Part shown: positions 1 through 12,000 of the stretch, in pieces | Layout: each line of letters starts with the position of its first letter | Position numbering within the stretch: the first letter of the stretch is position 1 | NCBI GenBank assembly: GCA_030267565.1 | Contig: BRXU01000008.1 | Span: 3,168,001-3,232,000, forward strand | DNA length: 64,000 nucleotides | Reading direction: 5' to 3' | Source: Pleodorina starrii | Taxonomy: Eukaryota; Chlorophyta; Chlorophyceae; Chlamydomonadales; Volvocaceae | Program-made: the position numbers and the translations under genes | Notes under the pieces: model-generated | Database searches by the model: none | What the model was told of the DNA's origin: nothing | The model's input: the letters and a program-made list of their open reading frames with translations, nothing else

Positions 1-3000
1 GGCATCGCTGCCGGTAGCTTGGGCAGCGGCGGCCGACGCGGCACCAGCGGATCCGGCGCCCGGCCGGCTGTCCACGCGCTGCGGTTCCAGCGCGCCGGCT
101 CGTCGAACTTGCATGCGTTGCCGGCGACGCTGTCGGGCGGCGGCGGCGGCGGCGGCTCGCAGGTGGCGGCGGCGGGGCCGGGCGGGCTGCCGGTGCTGTC
201 GCTGCCCGGCATGCCGCCGGTCGTGATGCCGCACAAGCACATGCTGGAGGGCCTTATCTCCGCGAGCGCGCAGCACCCCAACATTGTGGAGACGTACCGC
301 ATCGTGACGCAGCTGCTCAGCGCGCCGACGATGCCGGCCTTCGTCGTGACCCGTGGGTCACAGTCGCCGCTGTGGGAGACCACGAACCTGAACCCGATGG
401 CCGTGCTGCGGTTCGCCAACGGCAGCGTGGGAGGCGACGCAGGCGGCGGCGGGGGCGTGCAGCCGCGGTCGGCGGCGGCGGAGGCCGCCGGCGCCGGCGC
501 CGGCGCCGGCCAGGGGCAGCCTCATGGCTCAGCTGCGTCCGCGATCTGCAGCTCGCCACAGCCGAGTTCGTGTCCCGGCGGCGGCAGCAGCGCAAGGGAG
601 AGGCTGCTGCGCGCCAGCAGCCTCGGCCGAAGGGAGGGCCGCGAGGGAGGCAGCCGCAGCTCCCAGACGCGCCTTCCGCTGTCCGCCTCGCCGCTGTCGC
701 AGGGGAGGAGCCCCGGAGGGGAGGCGGAACAGGGCGGCGGCGGCAGCGCCGCCGCCGCCGCCGTCGCCGCAGCGGCAGCGGCGGAGTTGGCCTTGGCGCC
801 GCGCCTACCTGCGTCCGGCGCGTCTGACGCGCCGTTGGACTTTCACCGTCGTCGCAGCAGCGGGCCGGACGCCGCGGATGGCTCGGATGCCACCTGCGCC
901 GCGCCGTCGGGAGACGGCTGGCTCGGCGGCGCGGTCGCTGCGAGGCAGGTGGCCGCTGACGGCGGCGGCGGCGCTCCGAAACCCAACGCCAGGGATCTGG
1001 GTCTGGATTTGACAAAGCTGTGCCGCGGGGCCGGTGGTGGCGGTTCGCCTGGATTGGACGGCAGCCGAGCCGGATGTGGGTGCGGCAGCGGCAGCGGAGG
1101 CGCGCAGGGGCACCCTTCGGGGCACGCCGGCGGCGCCGGCACCGGCGCCTGCAGTGGCACCCTTCGTGGCAGTGAGATCCCCACGCTCTCCGGCTCGGCG
1201 CTCGTCCGCAGCGACGGCTCGACGGAGCGTCCCGCCGCCGCCGGCTCCAACACCACCGCGGGCGGGGAGGAAGGCGGTGATCCGCATCGTGCCTCGGCCG
1301 CCGACTCGCCGTTCACCGCGGAAGCGATCTCCACCGGGAGCAGCGGGCATATGCGTCAGATGGTGCCGGCGGCGGTGGCATTCTCGGCGGCCGCGCCGGC
1401 GCCGCCGCCGGAGCTGTCTTCACTGGCGATGAGCGGCGGCGGCGGCGGCTGCTCTTCGATCATGTCTACGGGCGGAGCCGCTGCCCTGTCCGTGAGCGAC
1501 CTTGCCCAGGAGACACGGGCGGCGTCGGCGTCGGCGGAGTGCGCTGGGCGCTCCGGCGGCAGCACCAGCAGCCCGGCGGCGGCGGGATCGCGGGGCGCTG
1601 GGGCCGACGGGCCGGCGGCGGCGGCGGTGGCGTTGCAGCTGGCGCCGGGACGCTGCGGCGGCGGTGACTGCGCGACGGAGGAAGCCTGGCCGGGTGGTGG
1701 TGGCGGCGGCGGCAGCTGCCAGGCGGAGCCGGATCCAGACAGCGCGGAGCTTATCTTGGACTTGTTGGGCGCGCAGGCCGCTGCGCAGCGCACCACAAGC
1801 TTCCTGCAGCGCCGGCGGCAGCAGCAGTCGGGCCAGATGCAGCAGCAGCAGCAGCAGCAGCAGCACGGGGGGTCGCTGGGGTGCGGGGAAGGTCGCGGTG
1901 GCGGGCCGGCGGTTCCCGGCGGGCCGGCGGCGGCCCGCTGGTGCCTGGACGTCGGTGTCGATGATGGGATGGCTGTGGGTGGTGCGGAGGGCGGTGGTGA
2001 GGAGGAGAGGGAGGAAGAAGAAGGGGGTATCGGGGGGCTGGTGCTGCGGCGCGGCGGCGGCGGTGCGGCGCGGCCGCCCGGCGCCGCGAGCGAGGTCGCC
2101 AGCGGCCCGTCGGGGGAGCTGCATAATGCCGTACATCCGTACGACTACATGGTCGCCGACGACAGCGGTCTAATGCTCCCTCACGCCGACAACTTTGGTC
2201 TGGCCACCGCCCTCTTCTCCACCTTCCGACAAAGCTACGCGCCGACGGAGAACGGCAGCGTCTCCGGCAGGCCGCTGCCGTACCGCCTGCAGCACATGCG
2301 AGGCTCCCAGTCGAGCGTCGGCTTCAGCATCGGCGTCGGCGGCGCCTTCTACGGCCCTGGCGGCATCGGCGGCGGCGCCGGCGCCGGCGGCGGCGCCTTC
2401 GTCGTCGGCGGCGTCAAGCCCGCAGTGTCCGCAGGAGCCGCAGGTGGCGCCGCTCATCCGGCGGATCCTGGCCCGGCGGCGCAGGAGGCCTCGAGGGACC
2501 TGGAGCCAGCTCAGCACGTCGACTCCGCGGGCTCCTTTCCCTCCGCGGCGTATGCAGAGGCCAGCCTCGCGCTGCCGCCGCCGCTGCAGCCTTCCGCCGT
2601 CGCCGCCGCCGTCGCCGCGGCCACCTCCAGCCCCAACCCGACCGCCGTGAACTCCGCCGCCGCCACCACCACCTGGCTTCCCACCATCGACGAGCTCACA
2701 GCGGGTGTAGGCGCGGAGGCGCTGCAGCAGCAGCAGCCGCAGCAGCAGCTCAACCCCTTTGTCGGGCCGCTTCTCCTGGCTTCCTCCGGGAGCACTGCCA
2801 GGAACTCTCTGAATCGCGCCGGCTCCATGGGCTCGGGGGAACACGGCACCGCCGCCAGCGGCGGCGCCGCCGCCGGCGCCAACCGTACCTCCGCCGGCTC
2901 CGCCGCCAGCGGCGGCGCCGGCGCCGGCGTGAACGCCCGACTGATGCTGGGCTCAACCACAGCGTCGAATTACGGCGGGCAGTTGATGCCGGCTGACGTA

Positions 3001-6000
3001 CAGTACGACAAACTGTCGTGGAGTAACAACACGCACACCAGCGCCAGCACGAGCGCCATGATGGTCAACTCGGGTTTTACGGCGCTGCTGTCGTCGCTCA
3101 ATACGATGGCGACGGGCGGGGGTTCGAATCCCGGTGCCGGCGGTGGTCATGGCTTGCGGCGGGGCGATAGTGCGGGCATGGCGGCGCTGTCGGTCCCCAG
3201 GGTGAGGAAGGAGGAGGGAGGGGAGGGCGCGGGTGGGTGGGAGCGACGGGGAGTGGCGGGGAGCGGCGGGGTGTGGTGGGAGTAATGGGGCGTGGGGGGC
3301 GAGTGGCGGGTTTTAGGGGAAGGAGAAGGGGACGGCTAGGGAAGCGGCATGGAGTAGTCCCCTTCGCTTTGCTGCGGCCAGTCCTACGGGTTTATGGTGG
3401 GCTGGCTGGTTCGTCCTATTGGAGTGGAAAACCTAGGGGTCAATGAGGGTCATTGAAGGGTCAATGAGGGGTCAATGAAGGGTCAATGAGGGGTCAATGA
3501 GGGTCAATGAGGGTCAATGAGGGTCAATGAGGGTCAATGAGGGGTCAATGAGGGTAAATGAGGGTAAATGGGGGTCAATGAGGGTCAATGAGGGGTAAAG
3601 GAGGGTCAATGAGGGTCAATGAGGGGTCAATGAGGGTCAATGAGGGGTCAATGAGGAGTCAATGAGGGGTCAATGAGGGTCAATGAGGGTCTATGAGGGG
3701 TCAATGAGGGTCAATGAGGGGTAATTGAGGGTCAATGAGGGTCAATGAGGGGTCAATGAGGGTCAATGAGGAGTCAATGAGGGGTCAATGAGGGTCAATG
3801 AGGGTCAATGAGGGTATATGGGGGTCAATGAGGGTCAATGAGGGGTCAATGAGGGGTCAATGAGGGTCAATGAGGGGTCAATGAGGGTAAATGAGGGTCA
3901 ATGAGGGGTCAATGAGGGGTCAATGAGGGGTCAATGAGGGGTCAATGAGGTTCAATGAGGGTCAATGAGGGGTCAATGAGGGGTCAATGAGGGGTCAATG
4001 AGGGTCAATGAGGGGTCAATGAGGGTCAATGAGGGGTCAATGAGGGTCAATGAGGGTCAATGAGGGGCAATGAGGGTAAATGAGGGTCAAGGAGGGTCAA
4101 TGAGGGGTCAATGAGGGGTCAATGAGGGTAAATGAGGGTCAATGAGGGTCAATGCGGGGTCAATGAGGGGTCAATGAGGGTCAATGAGGGGTCAATGAGG
4201 GTCAATGAGGGGTCAATGAGGGTCAATGAGGGGTCAATGAGGGTCAATGAGGGTAAATGAGGAGTCAAGGAGGGGTCAAGGAGGGTCAATGAGGGGTCAA
4301 TGAGGGCTCAATAAGGGTCAATGAGGGTCAAGGAGGGGTCAAGGAGGGGTCAATGAGGGTCAATGAGGGTCAATGAGGGGTCAATGAGGGGCAATGAGGG
4401 GCAATGAGGGTCAATGAGGGTCAATGAGGGTCAAGGAGGGGTCAATGAGGGTCAATGAGGGTCAAGGAGGGGTCAATGAGGGTTAATGAGGGGTCAATGA
4501 GGGTCAATGAGGGTCAATGAGGGGTCAATGAGGGGTCAATGAGGGTCAATGAGGGTCAATGAGGGGTCAATGAGGGTCAATGAGGGGTCAATGAGGGTCA
4601 ATGAGGGTCAATGAGGGGTCAAGGAGGGGTCAATGGGGGGCAATGAGGGTCAATGAGGGTCAATGAGGGTCAATGAGGGGTCAATGAGGGGTCAATGAGG
4701 GTCAATGAGGGTCAATGAGGGGTCAATGAGGGTCAATGAGGGTCAATGAAGGGTCAATGAGGGGCAATGAGGGGTCAATGACGGTCAATGAGGGGCAATG
4801 ACGGTCAATGAGGGGCAAGGAGGGTCAAGGAGGGTCAAGGAGGGGTCAATGAGGGATCAATGAGGGGTCAAAGAGGGGTCAAGGAGGGTCAATGAGGGGT
4901 CAATGAGGGGTCAATGAGGGGTCAATGAGGGGTCAATGAGGGGCAATGAGGGGCAATGAGGGTCAATGAGGGGTCCATGAGGGGTCAATGAGGGTCAATG
5001 AGGGTCAATGAGGGTCAATGAGGGTCAATGAGGGGTCAATGAGGGTGAAGGAGGGTGAAGGAGGGTCAATGAGGGGTCAATGAGGGTCAATGAGGGTCAA
5101 TGAGGGGTCAATGAGGGGTCAATGAGGGATCAATGAGGGGTCAATGAGGGTCAATGAGGGTCAATGAGGGGTCAATGAGGGGTCAATGAGGGTCAATGAG
5201 GGTCAATGAGGGTCAATGAGGAGTCAATGAGGGTCAATTAGGGGTCAATGAGGAGTCAATGAGGGGTCAATGAGGGTCAATGAGGGTCAATGAGGGGTCA
5301 ATGAGGGGTCAATTAGGGGGTCAGTGAGGGTCAATGAGGGTCAATGAGGGTCAATGAGGGTCAATGAGGGTCAATGAGGGTCAATGAGGGGTCAATGAGG
5401 GGCAATGAGGGGCAATGAGGGTCAATGAGGGTCAATGAGGGTCAAGGAGGGGGCAATGAGGGTCAAGGAGGGTGTAAGCCTGACTCCTGAGCATCCGCGG
5501 GATAAGCCTTTACTGCTTACAATTGGTATCGAGACCTATGCCGTACGACCTCGTGCCCGGGAGGTCGCCGGTTCGATCCTTGGTCAAAGCGCATGGCTAT
5601 CGGGTAAAACCCTTGCAAGGGTGGGGAGGCCCCATGCATGGACGCCGAGGACGGCTCACTCGAAGGGGGGAAGTGTAAGCCTGGCTCCTGAGCATCCGCG
5701 GGATAAGCCTTTACTGCTTACAGAGGGTCAATGAGGGGTCAATGAGGGTTAATGAGGGGTCAATGAGGGTCAATGAGGGTCAATGAGGGTCAATGAGGGG
5801 TCAATGAGGGGTCAATGAGGGGTCAATGAGGGGTCAATGAGGGGTCAATGAGGGTCAGTGAGGGTCAATGAGGGGTCAATGAGGGTCAATGAGGGTCAAT
5901 GAGGGTCAATGAGGGTCAATGAGGGGTCAATGAGGGTCAATGAGGGGTCAATGAGGGGTCAATGAAGGGTCAATGAGGGTCAATGAGGGTCAATGAGGGG

Positions 6001-9000
6001 TCAATGAGGGTCAATGAGGGGTCAATGAGGGGTCAATGAGGGGTCAATGAGGGTCAATGAGGGGTCAATGAGGGGTCAATGACGGTCAATGAGGGGCAAT
6101 GACGGTCAATGAGGGGCAAGGAGGGTCAAGGAGGGTCAAGGAGGGTCAAGGAGGGGTCAATGAGGGTCAATGAGGGTCAAGGAGGGTCAATGAGGGGTCA
6201 ATGAGGGTTAATGAGGGGTCAATGAGGGGTCAATGAGGGTCAAGGAGGGGTCAAGGAGGGGTCAAGGAGGGGTCAAGGAGGGTCAAGGAGGGGTCAATGA
6301 GGGTCAATGAGGGGTCAATGAGGGTCAATAGGGGTCAATGAGGGTCAAGGAGGGGTCAAGGAGGGGTCATGGAGGGGCAATGAGGGGCAATGAGGGGTCA
6401 ATGAGGGGTCAATGAGGGTCAATGAGGGGCAATGAGGGTCAATGAGGGGCCAATAAGGGTGAAGGAGGGTGAAGGAGGGTCAATGAGGGTCAATGAGGGT
6501 CAATGAGGGTCAATGAGGGGTCAATGAGGGGTCATGAGGGGTCAATGAGGGGTCAGTGAGGGTCAATGCGGGTCAATGAGGGGTCAATGAGGGTCAATGA
6601 GGGGTCAATGAGGGTCAATGAGGGTCAATGAGGAGTCAATGAGGGTCAATTAGGGGTCAATGAGGAGTCAATGAGGGGTCAATGAGGGTCAATGAGGGGT
6701 CAATGAGGGGTCAATGGGGGTTAATTGGGGTCAAATGGGGGTCAATGAGGGGTCAATAGGGGTAAATGGGGGGGCAATGAGGGGTCAATGAGGGTCAATG
6801 AGGGTCAATGAGGGGTCAATGAGGGGTCAATGAGGGGTCAATGAGGGTCAATGTGGAGTCAATGAGGGTTCATTGAGGGGAAATGTGGGGAAATGAGGGT
6901 CAATGAGGGGTCAATGAGGGGTCAATTAGGGGTCAATGAGGGTCAATAAGGGGTCAATGAGGAGTCAATGAGGGGTCAATGAGGGTCAATGAGGGGTCAA
7001 TGAGGGGTCAATGAAGGGTCAATGAGGGTCAATGAGGGTCAATGAGGGGTCAATGAGGGTCAATGAGGGGTCAATGAGGGGTCAATGAGGGGTCAATGAG
7101 GGTCAATGAGGGGTCAATGAGGGGTCAATGACGGTCAATGAGGGGCAATGACGGTCAATGAGGGGCAAGGAGGGTCAAGGAGGGTCAAGGAGGGTCAAGG
7201 AGGGGTCAATGAGGGTCAATGAGGGTCAAGGAGGGTCAATGAGGGGTCAATGAGGGTTAATGAGGGGTCAATGAGGGGTCTATGTGGGTCATGGTGGGGT
7301 CAAGGAGGGGTCAAGGAGGGGTCAAGGAGGGTCAAGGAGGGGTCAATGAGGGTCAATGAGGGGTCAATGAGGGTCAATAGGGGTCAATGAGGGTCAAGGA
7401 GGGGTCAAGGAGGGGTCATGGAGGGGCAATGAGGGGCAATGAGGGGTCAATGAGGGGTCAATGAGGGTCAATGAGGGGCAATGAGGGTCAATGAGGGGCC
7501 AATAAGGGTGAAGGAGGGTGAAGGAGGGTCAATGAGGGTCAATGAGGGTCAATGAGGGTCAATGAGGGGTCAATGAGGGGTCATGAGGGGTCAATGAGGG
7601 GTCAGTGAGGGTCAATGCGGGTCAATGAGGGGTCAATGAGGGTCAATGAGGGGTCAATGAGGGTCAATGAGGGTCAATGAGGAGTCAATGAGGGTCAATT
7701 AGGGGTCAATGAGGAGTCAATGAGGGGTCAATGAGGGTCAATGAGGGGTCAATGAGGGGTCAATGAGGGTGAATGAGGGTCAATGAGGGGTCAATGAGGG
7801 GTCAATGAGGGTCAATGAGGGGTCAATGAGGGGTCAATGAGGGTCAATGAGGGTCAATGAGGGGTCAATGAGGGGTCAATGAGGGGTCAATGAGGGTCAA
7901 TGAGGAGTCAATGAGGGGTCAATGAGGGGCAATGAGGGGCAATGAGGGTCAATGAGGGGTCAATGAGGGGTCAATTAGGGGTCAATGAGGGTCAATAAGG
8001 GGTCAATGAGGAGTCAATGAGGGGTCAATGAGGGTCAATGAGGGGTCAATGAGGGGTCAATTAGGGGTCAATGAGGAGTCAATGAGGGGTCAATTAGGGG
8101 TCAATGAGGGTCAATGAGGGGTCAATGAGGAGTCAATGATGAGGGGTCAGTGAGGGTCAATGAGGGTCAATGAGGGGTCAATGAGGGGTCATTGAGGGTC
8201 AATGAGGGTCAATGAGGGGTCAATGAGGGGTCAATGAGGGGTCAATGAGGGTCAATGAGGAGTCAATGAGGGGTCAATGAGGGTCAATGAGGGTCAAGGA
8301 GGGGTCAAGGAGGGGTCAATGAGGGGTCAATGAGGGGTCAATGAGGGGCAATGAGGGGCAATGAGGGGCAATGAGGGTCAAGGAGGGTCAAGGAGGGGTC
8401 AATGAGGGTCAATGAGGGTCAATGAGGGGGTCAATGAGGGTTAATGAGGGGTCAATGAGGGTCAATGAGGGTCAATGAGGGGTCAATGAGGGGTCAATGA
8501 GGGTCAATCAGGGTCAATGAGGGGTCAATGAGGGTCAATGAGGGTCAATGAGGGGTCAAGGAGGGGTCAATGAGGGGCAATGAGGGTCAAGGAGGGGTCA
8601 ATGAGGGGTCAATGAGGGGTCAATTAGGGGTCAATGAGGAGTCAATGAGGGGTCAATTAGGGGTCAATGAGGGTCAATGAGGGGTCAATGAGGAGTCAAT
8701 GAGGGGTCAGTGAGGGTCAATGAGGGTCAATGAGGGGTCAATGAGGGGTCAGTGAGGGTCAATGAGGGTCAATGAGGGGTCAAGGAGGGGTCAAGGAGGG
8801 GTCAATGAGGGTCAATGAGGAGTCAATGAGGGGTCAATGAGGGTCAATGAGGGTCAAGGAGGGGTCTAGGAGGGGTCAATGAGGGGTCAATGAGGGGTCA
8901 ATGCGGGGCACGGAGGGGCAATGAGGGGCAATGAGGGTCAAGGAGGGTCAAGGAGGGGTCAATGAGGGTCAATGAGGGTCAATGAGGGGGTCAATGAGGG

Positions 9001-12000
9001 TTAATGAGGGGTCAATGAGGGTCAATGAGGGTCAATGAGGGGTCAATGAGGGGTCAATGAGGGTCAATCAGGGTCAATGAGGGGTCAATGAGGGTCAATG
9101 AGGGTCAATGAGGGGTCAAGGAGGGGTCAATGAGGGGCAATGAGGGTCAATGAGGGGTCAATGAGGGGTCAATGAGGGGTCAATGAGGGTCAATGAGGGT
9201 CAATGAGGGGTCAATGAGGGTCAATGAGGGTCAATGAAGGGTCAATGAGGGTCAATGAGGGGCAATGAGGGGTCAATGAGGGGTCAATGATGGTCAATGA
9301 GGGGCAATGACGGTCAATGAGGGGCAAGGAGGGTCAAGGAGGGTCAATGAGGGGTCAAGGAGGGGTCAAGGAGGGTCAATGAGGGTCAATGAGGGTCAAT
9401 GAGGGGTCAATGAGGGTTAATGAGGGGTCAATGAGGGGTCAATGAGGGTCAATGAGGGGCAATGACGGTCAATGAGGGGCAAGGAGGGGTCAAGGAGGGT
9501 CAAGGAGGGTCAAGGAGGGGTCAATGAGGGTCAATGAGGGTCAATGAGGGTCAATGAGGGGTCAATGAGGGTTAATGAGGGGTCAATGAGGGGTCAATGA
9601 GGGTCAATGAGGGGTCAATGAGGGGTCAATGAGGGGTCAATGAGGGGTCAATGAGGGGTCAATGAGGGTCAATGAGGGGCAATGAGGGTCAATGAGGGGT
9701 CAATGAGGGGTCAATGAGGGTCAATGAGGGTCAATGAGGGTCAATGAGGGGTCAATGAGGGTCAATGAGGGGTCAATGAGGGTGAAGGAGGGTGAAGGAG
9801 GGTCAATGAGGGGTCAATGAGGGTCAATGAGGGTCAATGAGGGGTCAATGAGGGGTCAATGAGGGGTCAATGAGGGGTCAATGAGGGTCAATGAGGGTCA
9901 ATGAGGGGTCAATGAGGGGTCAATGAGGGTCAATGAGGGTCAATGAGGGTCAATGAGGAGTCAATGAGGGTCAATGAGGGTTCAATGAGGGGTCAATGAG
10001 GGTCAATGAGGGTCAATGAGGGGTCAATGAGGGGTCAATGACGGTCAATGAGGGGCAATGACGGTCAATGAGGGGCAAGGAGGGTCAAGGAGGGTCAAGG
10101 ATGGTCAAGGAGGGGTCAAGGAGGGTCAATGAGGGTCAAGGAGGGTCAATGAGGGGTCAATGAGGGTTAATGAGGGGTCAATGAGGGGTCAATGAGGGTC
10201 AAGGAGGGGTCAAGGAGGGGTCAAGGAGGGGTCAAGGAGGGGTCAATGAGGGTCAAGGAGGGGTCAAGGAGGGTCAAGGAGGGGTCAATGAGGGTCAATG
10301 AGGGGTCAATGAGGGTCAATGAGGGTCAATGAGGGTCAAGGAGGAGTCAATGAGGGTCAATGAGGGGTCAATGAGGGTCAATGAGGGTCAATGAGGGGTC
10401 AATGAGGGGTCAATGAGGGTCAATGAGGGGTCAATGAGGGTCAATGAGGGTCAATGAGGAGTCAATGAGGGTCAATTAGGGGTCAATGAGGAGTCAATGA
10501 GGGGTCAATGAGGGTCAATTAGGGGTCAATGAGGGGTCAATGAGGGTGAATGAGGGTCAATGAGGGGTCAATGAGGAGTCAATGAGGGGTCAATGAGGGT
10601 CAATGAGGGGTCAATGAGGGGTCAATGAGGGGTCAATGAGGGTCAATGAGGGGTCAATGAGGGGTCAATGAGGGGTCAATGAGGGTCAATGAGGGTCAAT
10701 GAGGGGTCAATGAGGGGTCAATGAGGGTCAATGAGGGTCAATGAGGGGTCAATGAGGGTCAATGAGGGGTCAATGAGGGGTCAATTAGGGGTCAATGAGG
10801 AGTCAATGAGGGGTCAATTAGGGGTCAATGAGGGTCAATGAGGGGTCAATGAGGAGTCAATGAGGGGTCAGTGAGGGTCAATGAGGGTCAATGAGGGGTC
10901 AATGAGGGGTCAGTGAGGGTCAATGAGGGTCAATGAGGGGTCAATGAGGGGTCAATGAGGGGTCAATGAGGGTCAATGAGGAGTCAATGAGGGGTCAATG
11001 AGGGTCAATGAGGGTCAAGGAGGGGTCAAGGAGGGGTCAATGAGGGTCAATGAGGGGTCAATGAGGGGTCAATGAGGAGTCAATGATGAGGGGTCAGTGA
11101 GGGTCAATGAGGGTCAATGAGGGGTCAATGAGGGGTCAGTGAGGGTCAATGAGGGTCAATGAGGGGCAATGAGGGGCAATGAGGGGCAATGAGGGGCAAT
11201 GAGGGGCAATGAAGCGAAGGGATGCCCCGTCGTCGGCGACTGCACGCACGCACACATGCACGACATGGCGTGTGAAAGCGGGCTGCGGACTGCCGACAGG
11301 GCTCAAAGGGGTAAGGGTTTTGTGGCTGCGCTACAGGTAACCACGCGGTGCCGTACCGGTAGTTAAACAACTACCAGATGTGCAGTCCGTGTGCGCTGCG
11401 TGGCGGCGGGCCGCCCCCGCCCCCGTCCCCGCCCCTGGCTGACCCTGCGTGGCGTCCCGCTTGTCGTCAGCAGCTCACCTCGCTGCAGCGAACACGCGCC
11501 AGTACCTTCTCCTCGTTGCTCGTCCCCGGCCTGAAAACCCCTCTTCGCCCTCCTCCGTCCTCCCCCGCCCTCGCCCTCCTCGCCCTCCGCAGCGCATGCT
11601 GCTGCATCAGCACACCGGCGCCAACACAGCCACAGCCACACCGGACACCTCAACCACCAACTTCCCCGACCCCGCCGCCGCCAGGCCCTCCCAGAACGGC
11701 GGCGGCAGCGGCCGCGGCGGCGGCGGCGGCGGCCGCGGCAGCATCGCGCAGGAGCTTCGCTCTCCGGTGGATCAGCTGTCGCGGTCCTTCACGGATCCGT
11801 GGTCCTTGCGCGGTAGCATGAAGGCGCGGCGGCGCGCCGCCGCGGCGGCGGCGGCGGCGGCCGCCCGCGGCGGCGGCTGGCCTGGCATGTCGGCGCCGGG
11901 TCGGGAGCGGTGGCAGGTGCTGATCGTCCAGGAGCTGTGCAGTCGCGGCAATCTGATGGAGGCCATCGCGTCGGGAGCCTTCCATGCCGCGAACGTCGCC

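Larger units (their letters stand above)
3435..11213 (+). repeat. 7.8-kb GGGTCAATGA minisatellite in kinase intron 3202-11592
   Basis: Tandem array of a 10-bp unit GGGTCAATGA and an 11-bp variant GGGGTCAATGA, with frequent variants (AAGGA, GGCAATGA, GAGTCAATGA, TTAATGA). It fills nearly all of an 8.4-kb intron, flanked by donor AGG|GTGAGG at 3202 and acceptor CCGCAG at 11592. G-runs of 3-4 are separated by exactly seven bases, so any four consecutive units satisfy the G3N7 quadruplex pattern on the coding (RNA-like) strand. TGA occurs in every unit, so no frame stays open. One mobile-element-like insertion interrupts it at 5473-5722. Confidence 0.97.

Noticed and set aside
317..3150. Many long overlapping frames on the minus strand and other plus frames across the first exon
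   Set aside because: Arg/Pro/Ala-rich shadows of a GC-rich, repeat-rich exon; no motifs and no splice continuity, whereas frame 1 joins the kinase domain in phase.
5524..5590. Functional tRNA gene in the inserted element
   Set aside because: A B-box and a possible anticodon-like stem are present, but no 7-bp acceptor stem closes and the T-stem is mismatched.
5435..5734. 99-residue ORF through the inserted element
   Set aside because: Its sequence is composed of the two terminal repeats and array units; no conserved content.
3435..11213. CRISPR-like array
   Set aside because: Units are 10-11 bp and contiguous, with no unique spacers; this is a eukaryotic minisatellite.
11378..11592. Extra kinase exon upstream of 11593
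   Set aside because: Open frames exist, but the phase-matched acceptor CCGCAG at 11592 joins directly to the 3201 donor and the upstream part is pyrimidine-rich intron end.
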